This document shows, piece by piece, positions 6,881-11,787 of a DNA stretch of 11,787 nt. Numbering within the stretch: position 1 is the first letter of the stretch; each line of letters opens with the position of its first letter. The translations under genes and the position numbers were made by a program. Below the pieces are notes generated by a model. The model saw nothing but the letters and a program-made list of their open reading frames with translations. It searched no databases and had not been told where the DNA came from. This DNA comes from Bacillota bacterium (GTDB lineage Bacteria; Bacillota; Sulfobacillia; JAJZYS01; JAJYTV01): positions 1 through 11,787 of the forward strand of contig JAJYTV010000027.1 of the NCBI GenBank assembly GCA_021792885.1, written 5' to 3'.

Positions 6881-8317
6881 TCACGCTTCAGATGCCCCAG
6901 GCTGTGGGCCCGGAGAGGAAGGAGCGTAATAGTAACCGTCAGCACGTTGGAGCATTTGGCAGTGCCGCCACGAGATGCCGTCGACCTCGCCGACTTTGAA
7001 CGAGCCATTCGCCCTGACCGCAACACCCCCGACGTGGGTTCCGGCATACTTGCCGCGCGGCACGACCGCAAGAACCAGATCCCCTGTCTGGAAGCCGAAG
7101 AACCGTTTGACCCTCGGCGCGTACCGGATCGGAAAGCCGTACCTGTTTACGCCGCACCTCTGGCGCTTGCCGTGTCCCCTTGCCTTCACCTGCAGAGCTG
7201 CTCTGCTCTCAACCAGGAGGTGTTCGGGTGTCGACCTTCCGACACAAGCCGCGTCAAGCCAGTGTGTCTTGGGCAGCCCGAGCCTTGTCCGGTTGAACTT
7301 TGTGAGCCCGCCGCTGGCCGTCTCGAGGGGCAAGCCGAGCGCGAAGAGCCGGTGCCAGAGCGCCCAGCGCGTTGCGTTTACCGCAGCGGCATCTCTGAGC
7401 GGCGCCTTCGAGTGTGCCCGCACCTTACCGCAGTTGGCGATGCGGGCGAGGTCGATCTCCTTCAGGGAACCCTTGAGCGCCTGAGCCCACTCTTCGGGCG
7501 TGCGCTTCCCCTTTGTCTGATTACACGTGTGGCAGGCGATGGCGAGGTTCGAGACCCGATCGGTTCCACCACGGCTCCTCGGGGTCTCGTGCTCGACCTC
7601 GAGCACCGGGTCTTTGGAGAGTCCGCCGCAGTAGGCACAGGTGTGGTCGAACTTGAGTAGGAGATACTCCTTCACCTCGTAGCCCGCGAGATCGCCGTGC
7701 TGGTATTCGACCCCTTTGATGTCGGGGTTCTCGATCTTCTGCAGATCGAAGCGCACTATCTCCATGGAGATCGCGGCGACGGGCGCCAGGCGGCAGAGCC
7801 GCTTGGCCCATGTCTCTACGTTGGCAATCCGGCTTTCCAGAGATGGAGGCAGCCGGTGGAGAGCGGCCGGGGTCTGCGGCCTGATCCGCGCGTGCAAGCG
7901 GCAGGTCTTGCGCCTGTGTCGAGCGTTCTTCCCGCAGACGACGCAGCGCGCCGGATGGCGGTTCAGGAACCTCGGCTCGCGGTGGCGCGTTTTGCGGTTG
8001 CGCCGTGCCCGTCTCAGGCTCGCTCTCGAGGTCATGCGAAGGTGGATCGCAGCGCCGCGGTGTTCGATCTCGGCTCCCCAGACCACGGTGCCACTGCTCT
8101 CGTTCAGGAGGGCGACTCCGGTCGTCCGGCTGCCAGGGTCGAGCTTGGCGCGGTACGGGTGGACGACAGAGTTTGCGATCTCCCGGTCCTTGAGGATGAC
8201 CGTGAAGGGCTGGTGGCGGAAGACCGCCGCCCTACCCGCCTTGAGCAGCTTCCTCGCCCGCGCCGAGTGGCACGGATCGAGAGGCTGCCCGTTCTTGTCG
8301 AGGACAAAGACGCGCAC
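6881..8317 (-). CDS. iscB: IscB RNA-guided endonuclease (RuvC-HNH, Cas9 ancestor family)
   Basis: The 478-residue protein is complete. It begins with the PLMP-type N-terminal domain (MRVFVLDKNGQPLDPC) and then has RuvC-I Asp60 in LDPGSRTTG and an Arg-rich bridge helix (about 100-116). RuvC-II Glu186 lies in SMEIVRFD. The HNH domain carries His243 in EVEHETPRSRGG and paired CxxC motifs (Cys227/230, Cys262/265), and RuvC-III carries Asp355 in HWLDAACVG. The C-terminal region (about 380-478) fits the motif-interaction domain. IscB nicks both strands of DNA matching the guide of its omega RNA. The start is GTG 8317-8315, with AAGGAGG 8 nt upstream. Between the bridge helix and RuvC-II there is an insertion with C125-x2-C128-x10-C139-x2-H142, a possible zinc knuckle not found in the compact IscBs I know best. 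All catalytic residues are intact, so it may be active. Confidence 0.95.
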   Translation of the reverse strand: MRVFVLDKNGQPLDPCHSARARKLLKAGRAAVFRHQPFTVILKDREIANSVVHPYRAKLDPGSRTTGVALLNESSGTVVWGAEIEHRGAAIHLRMTSRASLRRARRNRKTRHREPRFLNRHPARCVVCGKNARHRRKTCRLHARIRPQTPAALHRLPPSLESRIANVETWAKRLCRLAPVAAISMEIVRFDLQKIENPDIKGVEYQHGDLAGYEVKEYLLLKFDHTCAYCGGLSKDPVLEVEHETPRSRGGTDRVSNLAIACHTCNQTKGKRTPEEWAQALKGSLKEIDLARIANCGKVRAHSKAPLRDAAAVNATRWALWHRLFALGLPLETASGGLTKFNRTRLGLPKTHWLDAACVGRSTPEHLLVESRAALQVKARGHGKRQRCGVNRYGFPIRYAPRVKRFFGFQTGDLVLAVVPRGKYAGTHVGGVAVRANGSFKVGEVDGISWRHCQMLQRADGYYYAPSSPGPQPGASEA

Positions 8318-8626
8318 AAAGATGGCCTCCTTACGGAGAAGACTGGGCTTCCGCCCGTGACGTGAGCCTCGCCGATGTTATCCGGGCTTGTCGTGTCCAG
8401 GACACTGGCTTCAACCCCGTATGCCTGTTTGACCCTGGACGACAGGGCGGCGGGCTGGCTCGCCTTGCGGCCGGCGGTTGACTCCGCCGCGCACCCTCCG
8501 GTGTCGTGACCCGGATAACGTAGCCCGATGGCCTTACGGCCCTGGCTGGGGCTGGTCAACCTCGGACTTGCCTCAACAAGTCCACGGCTTGAGCCGCGGG
8601 GTGGCTGACAAATACATGGGGCCGAC
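8318..8626 (-). ncRNA. IscB omega RNA (HEARO RNA) with 5' guide
   Basis: IscB guide RNAs are encoded 5' of iscB, and the guide is the sequence flanking the element's left end. Here the roughly 290 nt before the iscB start are non-coding and rich in structure. There is an 8-bp stem with one G-U pair at 8582-8599, a GGCC-GTAA-GGCC hairpin at 8530-8541, and a long-range 10-bp pairing between 8510-8519 and 8377-8386 (CCCGGATAAC with GTTATCCGGG, plus strand). The guide would be about 16 nt at about 8610-8626, between the element and the terminator of the upstream gene. A 151-codon frame crosses this region but is a by-product of the RNA. Confidence 0.75.
8610..8617. repeat. AAATACAT direct repeat, left flank of IscB element
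   Basis: This is the second copy of the 8-mer at 6840-6847, just outside the inferred left tip and inside the predicted guide segment. Confidence 0.5.
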
Positions 8627-8672
8627 TAAAACGCAAAGCGGGCGGGGTGTCCCAAAAGACACTCCCGCCCGC
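8625..8672 (-). terminator. intrinsic terminator of the HPGY-repeat protein gene
   Basis: A 14-bp stem with one bulged base (8638-8651 with 8658-8672, CCAAAA loop on the plus strand) is followed on the minus strand by TTTGCGTTTT. It starts 18 nt after the stop codon of the upstream gene. Any transcript entering the IscB element and Tad operon from upstream must pass it. Confidence 0.85.
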
Positions 8673-8689
8673 CTTGCAACCGGGTGGTG

Positions 8690-10810
8690 TTACAGCCAGG
8701 GGTTGTTCTGGCTGTTTACCGGTGCCACGTAGAGGCTGTTGACCGCCCCGGACCCGCCGTGGATCGCAGGCTGAGCGCACTCTGGGGCACCACCACAAGC
8801 GGAGAGGTGTCCGCCGTTGAGGTTCCCACCGGAGTTCGTACCGCCTGAACCCTGGCTGCCCGTTGCAACCTGGCTCGTCACCGTATGCCAGCCCGTTAGC
8901 GTTTCCGTGACCGGCACGCTGACTGTGTAGGGCTGCTGCTCGGTCACGTAGGCCGTATAGGTCTGAGGCACCTGGACGGTCTGCGTCGTCGGAGGCACCC
9001 AGACCGCATGCGTCACGGTGTACGGCGGGTGGTAGACCTGCTCGGTCGTCGTGTACGCCGGGTGCCAGACCTGCTCGGTTGTCGTGTAGCCGGGGTGCCA
9101 CACCTGCACGGTGCTGGTGTAGCCGGGGTGATAGATGGACCGCGTGGTGCAGGAACCGGGGTGCCACACCCGCTGCGTCGACCTCTCCATGCGCCCGTCA
9201 CGGTCTATCCAGACTACCTGCGTCGAGTAGTATCCTGCACTGCACGAACGCTCACTCGAGTAGTAGCCGGGATGGCTTACAGTGCTGCTTGAGTAGGAGC
9301 CGGAGTGGTAGACCGGCTCGCTCGTGTAGTACCCAGGATGCTCGACCGAAACCGTGCTGTAGTCGCCCGGCTCGGTAAACGAGACATCGTGCCAGTAACC
9401 CGGCACCGTCTGCGTTTCCGCGACCATCCGGGTCTCCTGCACGGGCACGGTCACTGTCTGGTACTTCGTCTCGGTCTGCGTGGTCGTTACGGTGTACGAG
9501 CCGAACACCTGCGCCGACTCGTTGTTGAGTACGGTGCCGCCGTCGCTTGTCAGCAGGTGGCTGTCAGAGGTCGCACTCGCCACGTAGTTGGAGTTGCCGT
9601 GGTTCGAGGCGGTCTGATCGCCGTTGCCCGGCTGCTGGACCACGTTGAGCCAGGAGTCCATCCAGGCGGGAATGGCGACCGCGTACCACTGCGAAGCCTG
9701 CTGCGGCGGCGGGGGTGGAGGGTTGTGAACCGGGGTGTAGCAGTTCGGCGGGGTGCCGAGCTCGCCCGGCGGGCAACTACCGCCACCTCCACCGCCACCT
9801 CCGCTGGTTACGGCACTGGTGGTCGGAGCCTGGTAGAGGCTGACGCCGCCCATGCTCTGCGTGTAGGTCCACGGACTAGTCGGAGAACTCCGACTGGCCG
9901 TGCCTCCACCCGTATACGCACCGCTACCGGTGCCGGTCCATGGGTTGGTGCTTGAGGAGGTCTGCATGCTCGTGGCGATGCCCGCGAGCATGTTGAGGTC
10001 CTGGGACACCGCGGCGAGGCCACCGCTTGCGAAAGTGCTGGCCAGTTGGGTCAGGGCCGCGGCACCATCAAGCGCATTGGCGCCACCGACCTGGATAGCG
10101 GCGGCCTGGGTGTAGTCGGAGACCGCCTGATCGACGATCGGCGGCAGGACGCCAGTTCCACCGACCACGGTCGCCAGGGCACTCGTGGAGACGCCCTGCA
10201 ACTGCAGGTACTGGTCGATGGCCGCGATCTGCTGCTGTTGCGACTCACCCGGCGAGGGGGTCAGCAGGTTGCTTGGGATGGTGACGATCTGGGCGCCTTG
10301 CACGAGCTGCTGATCCTGGGTTTGGGCAAACGTGCTGCCCGAGATGATCACCATGCTCCCCTGCTGAACGCTGGTGGTCTGGACCCCAGAGGTGTTGACG
10401 TCGACGATGCACCCGGACTGCCCATTGGCCGTCACCGGCGTCTCGCCAGCAGGGCAGCCACCGTTGTTGGCTACCGGCTTCGTCCCCGTCGACCAGTCGG
10501 TCGTGACGCTGTTACCGGACTGGTAGGGTGTCCCGCCATTCGTTGTCATGCCCCCGACGTCCGATGGGGGGACGTAGTGGCCGTTGGACTGTACGCCCTG
10601 GCCGGTCCACGTCGACCCGTTTGAGCCCGTCACGGTGATCTTGCCACTACCGTCGTAGCTGACGGTGTAGGTGGTGCCGCCCTGCGTGTACTCGTAGTTC
10701 GCCGAGGCGATCCCAGGTACCGCGAGCGTCAGAAGCAGCCCCGCCGTAACGGCCAGAGACACCAGGCGGTGACGGGGCGCGCGAGATGGCTGGTTCACAG
10801 TCTGATTCAC
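8690..10810 (-). CDS. secreted protein with an 11-residue HPGY repeat array
   Basis: The product (706 residues) begins with a Sec signal peptide: basic Arg-rich start, hydrophobic core LVSLAVTAGLLLTLAV, and probable cleavage after ASA at residue 37. Next come a Gly/Thr/Ser-rich part (38-160), a helical domain (about 185-285), a poly-Gly run (337-344), a poly-Pro run (364-369), and a repeat array at about 469-615. The array's HPG position recurs every 11 residues. The C-terminal 60 residues are Gly/Asn-rich with a Cys pair. The start is GTG 10810-10808, next to AGGAAGGA; GTG 10798 is an alternative. No enzyme motif or cell-wall sorting signal is visible, and I do not recognise the family. A surface or fibre-forming role, perhaps linked to the Tad pilus downstream, is only suggested by location and composition. 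A strong terminator follows. Confidence 0.8.
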   Translation of the reverse strand: MNQTVNQPSRAPRHRLVSLAVTAGLLLTLAVPGIASANYEYTQGGTTYTVSYDGSGKITVTGSNGSTWTGQGVQSNGHYVPPSDVGGMTTNGGTPYQSGNSVTTDWSTGTKPVANNGGCPAGETPVTANGQSGCIVDVNTSGVQTTSVQQGSMVIISGSTFAQTQDQQLVQGAQIVTIPSNLLTPSPGESQQQQIAAIDQYLQLQGVSTSALATVVGGTGVLPPIVDQAVSDYTQAAAIQVGGANALDGAAALTQLASTFASGGLAAVSQDLNMLAGIATSMQTSSSTNPWTGTGSGAYTGGGTASRSSPTSPWTYTQSMGGVSLYQAPTTSAVTSGGGGGGGGSCPPGELGTPPNCYTPVHNPPPPPPQQASQWYAVAIPAWMDSWLNVVQQPGNGDQTASNHGNSNYVASATSDSHLLTSDGGTVLNNESAQVFGSYTVTTTQTETKYQTVTVPVQETRMVAETQTVPGYWHDVSFTEPGDYSTVSVEHPGYYTSEPVYHSGSYSSSTVSHPGYYSSERSCSAGYYSTQVVWIDRDGRMERSTQRVWHPGSCTTRSIYHPGYTSTVQVWHPGYTTTEQVWHPAYTTTEQVYHPPYTVTHAVWVPPTTQTVQVPQTYTAYVTEQQPYTVSVPVTETLTGWHTVTSQVATGSQGSGGTNSGGNLNGGHLSACGGAPECAQPAIHGGSGAVNSLYVAPVNSQNNPWL
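8966..9406 (-). repeat. tandem 33-bp (11-residue) coding repeat
   Basis: In the 706-residue numbering the HPG position falls at 469, 480, 491, 502, 513, 524, then 550, 561, 572, 583, 594 and 605. Spacing is exactly 11 residues except for one degenerate unit carrying a 4-residue insertion (535-549). The consensus is HPGYxTTxxVW. Cys523 and Cys554 flank the irregular unit. Confidence 0.85.
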
Positions 10811-10940
10811 TTCCTTCCTAACCCGACCCCCGCCCTCACATGTGAGATCGAGGGGTCTTGCGGCTTCGCGACGGCCGTAGCTCCATGGAGCCAATCCCAG
10901 GAACGTCATCCCGGCCAGTTGTCGTCTGGGCGCCCAGCAA

Positions 10941-10974
10941 AACAAGAAAACCCCGAAAACGCCGCCGCTGGCGG
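10941..10974 (-). terminator. terminator-like hairpin with T-rich tail
   Basis: The CCGCC/GGCGG stem with a 3-nt loop (10962-10974) is followed on the minus strand by TTTTCGGGGTTTTCTTGTTTT. The stem is short but the T-rich tail is long. It may end the transcript of the gene at 11159-11787, about 185 nt after its stop, or act as an attenuator in the leader of the HPGY-repeat gene, which starts about 130 nt downstream. Confidence 0.5.
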
Positions 10975-11101
10975 TCCTGTCCTTCAGGCAGGCTGTTCCG
11001 TTTTGAGGTCTTGCCTATGCTGTTGTGCTGAGCGCAGCGGAAGGATGGGTTGGCGTGCCCACTAGCCGGAACGTCCGGTGTTTGCCCTCGATCACCTCCT
11101 G

Positions 11102-11143
11102 GTCGTATTAGTAAGGGCGCTCTCACGCCCCTACTAATACGAC
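11102..11143. repeat. 42-nt near-perfect inverted repeat
   Basis: A 12-bp AT-rich arm (GTCGTATTAGTA with TACTAATACGAC), one A/C mismatch and a further 5 bp (GGGCG/CGCCC) close a 6-nt loop. It starts 15 nt after the stop of the partial gene and has no T-tract on either side, so a standard terminator is unlikely. Confidence 0.8.
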
Positions 11144-11158
11144 ATCTTCAAGGGGTGG

Positions 11159-11787
11159 TTAGTTCAGGCTCTGCCCATTGCCTTCGTACGCCTGTCCTTC
11201 CCCGGCGACGACACCCATGGCCATGCCGCCAGCGGCAATGGCAGCGGTGCTTCCGACGTACTCCGCCATGACGCCTGCCACCGACTGACCGGACGTCACG
11301 CTGTCTGAGGAGTTGTGGTTAATGTAAGGACTCCCCACGCTGACGACCAGCCCATTCGTGTCGGTTATGACGTTGGAAAGGCTGATCTCGACGTACGGGC
11401 CACCTACACCGCCGATGCCCATGACATTGGCCAAATTCACTGGTGCACCGCTGGAGGTTGTGGCCTCAAGCAGGAGAGCATCCACGCAGTCAACGTAGCC
11501 GGTCGGGATTTTCTCAAACCCGCCAACAACGTAGCCGCCACCGACGATCTTCCAGTCGATGCTGGATGCCTTGCTGACATAGTTCTGTTGCCACTCCTGC
11601 TGGATGGCGGTATACGTCGTCTGCAGACTGCTCGCGTCGGTCTGGTTGATGTAGCTGGACACGGTCGAGAACGGCTTGCCCTGGATCACCGACGCCAGGA
11701 AGTCCATCGCATTGGCCGAGCGCGGCTCAGTTACCGTGCCCTGCGCGGAGTCGATCCAGCGCCAGTTGTAGGAACCACCGTTGACCT
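11159..11787 (-). CDS. unrecognised protein, C-terminal 208 residues (5' end outside window)
   Basis: The frame is open to the window edge and ends at TAA 11161-11159, so the N-terminus is missing. The internal Met at 11707 is unlikely to be the real start, because the frame continues upstream as coding-like sequence (NGGSYNWRWIDSAQG) with no SD. The visible part has a polar helical stretch (SLQTTYTAIQQEWQQNY), one Cys, then Gly- and Val-rich beta-type sequence, ending in a Gly/Ala-rich hydrophobic segment (TAAIAAGGMAMGVVAG) and a short polar tail. I recognise no motif. The composition resembles the exported HPGY-repeat protein downstream, so an exported or membrane-associated role is possible. 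A large inverted repeat follows the stop. Confidence 0.65.
   Translation of the reverse strand, partial: VNGGSYNWRWIDSAQGTVTEPRSANAMDFLASVIQGKPFSTVSSYINQTDASSLQTTYTAIQQEWQQNYVSKASSIDWKIVGGGYVVGGFEKIPTGYVDCVDALLLEATTSSGAPVNLANVMGIGGVGGPYVEISLSNVITDTNGLVVSVGSPYINHNSSDSVTSGQSVAGVMAEYVGSTAAIAAGGMAMGVVAGEGQAYEGNGQSLN

Larger units (their letters stand above)
6840..8609 (-). mobile_element. IscB (HEARO) element
   Basis: The unit consists of a structured RNA region (8318 to about 8609) followed by iscB, with no transposase gene, as is usual for IscB members of the IS200/IS605 superfamily. The left tip is placed at TCAGCCACCCC, just outside an 8-bp stem (8582-8599). The 8-bp sequence AAATACAT (plus strand) flanks the block on both sides, which suggests cleavage-site similarity. 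A small GCGG/CCGC hairpin follows the iscB stop. HEARO elements are known to insert before ATGA or GTGA. GTGA overlaps the iscB stop (6885-6882) and ATGA occurs at 6877-6874, so the right boundary could instead lie there. The length is about 1.77 kb in the first case. Confidence 0.7.
10811..11158 (-). promoter_or_regulatory. structured 348-nt intergenic/leader region
   Basis: No gene is supported here. From high to low coordinates it holds a 42-nt inverted repeat (listed separately), an 11-nt SD-like match (11090-11100) without a suitably spaced start codon, a CCGGA/TCCGG hairpin (11066-11078) and a terminator-like hairpin (10941-10974). Then come a GGCCG/CGGCC-closed structure containing the palindrome GCTCCATGGAGC (10873-10916) and a hairpin whose GACCCC/GGGGTC stem (10825-10857) encloses CTCACATGTGAG. 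The last ends just before the SD of the HPGY-repeat gene and could limit ribosome access or bind a regulator. I could not match it to a riboswitch class, and no clear promoter is visible. Confidence 0.4.

Noticed and set aside
6825..6884. Upstream extension of CpaE by 20 residues
   Set aside because: It runs through the end of the IscB element, has no SD, and the TTG at 6824 has an ideal one.
8104..8559. 151-codon frame over the IscB leader
   Set aside because: It overlaps iscB in another frame and lies over the omega RNA structure; its translation has no recognisable domain.
8966..9406. CRISPR-like array suggested by the regular spacing
   Set aside because: The 33-bp periodicity is coding (11 residues) with variable repeats and no unique spacers.
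11045..11090. Possible cyclic di-GMP class I riboswitch (GGGCAAAC block at 11087-11080)
   Set aside because: Only this short block fits. The second conserved block (GGACGCAAAGCC type) and the GNRA-capped P2 stem are not convincing.
11015..11095. 26-codon ORF starting at a GTG inside the SD-like sequence
   Set aside because: The GTG is part of the SD match itself, so there is no independent ribosome binding site, and the peptide is unremarkable.
11040..11100. Plus-strand GATCACCTCCT resembling the 3' end of 16S rRNA
   Set aside because: The sequence before it does not match the conserved 16S 3' region, so it is not an rRNA fragment.

Overview
The window is GC-rich bacterial DNA in which every gene I can support lies on the minus strand. 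Gene order is therefore read from high to low coordinates. Strong Shine-Dalgarno (SD) sequences of the GGAGGTGA type, frequent TTG and GTG starts, and a Tad-type pilus cluster with no secretin gene in view suggest a high-GC Gram-positive-type host, possibly a deep-branching Bacillota lineage. This placement is an inference and could be wrong.

Layout, 5' to 3' on the minus strand: (1) 11787-11159, the 3' part of an unrecognised gene, followed by a 42-nt inverted repeat. (2) 11158-10811, a structured intergenic region with a terminator-like hairpin and two leader hairpins. (3) 10810-8690, a secreted 706-residue protein with Gly and Pro linkers and a strict 11-residue HPGY repeat array, ending at a strong intrinsic terminator. 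(4) About 8609-6840, an IscB (HEARO) element with its guide RNA region upstream of a complete iscB. It sits 2 nt in front of the SD of the next gene. (5) 6824-5442 cpaE/tadZ, 5442-4156 cpaF/tadA and 4152-3250 tadB, tightly coupled. (6) About 3249-1901, a TnpB (IS200/IS605-type, tnpA-less) element with its omega RNA right end. (7) 1900-1856, a 14-codon orphan tail of a second tadB-like gene. (8) 1815-982 tadC, 857-573 a Flp-like pilin candidate, and 499-17 a TadE/pseudopilin-like protein.

The Tad genes would build a pilus-like secretion machine. The CpaF ATPase is held with the paired TadB/TadC membrane platform, CpaE/TadZ would position it, and the two small downstream proteins are candidate pilins. 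The operon carries two different RNA-guided nuclease elements, both in the operon's orientation, one ahead of its first gene and one in its middle. The most unusual observation is at the TnpB element. The gene tail left at its right junction begins exactly where the element ends and is a diverged, mostly synonymously changed copy of the intact tadB tail at its left junction. Either a tadB paralogue has been deleted, or the element's insertion is tied to a replaced, recoded 3' end of its target gene.
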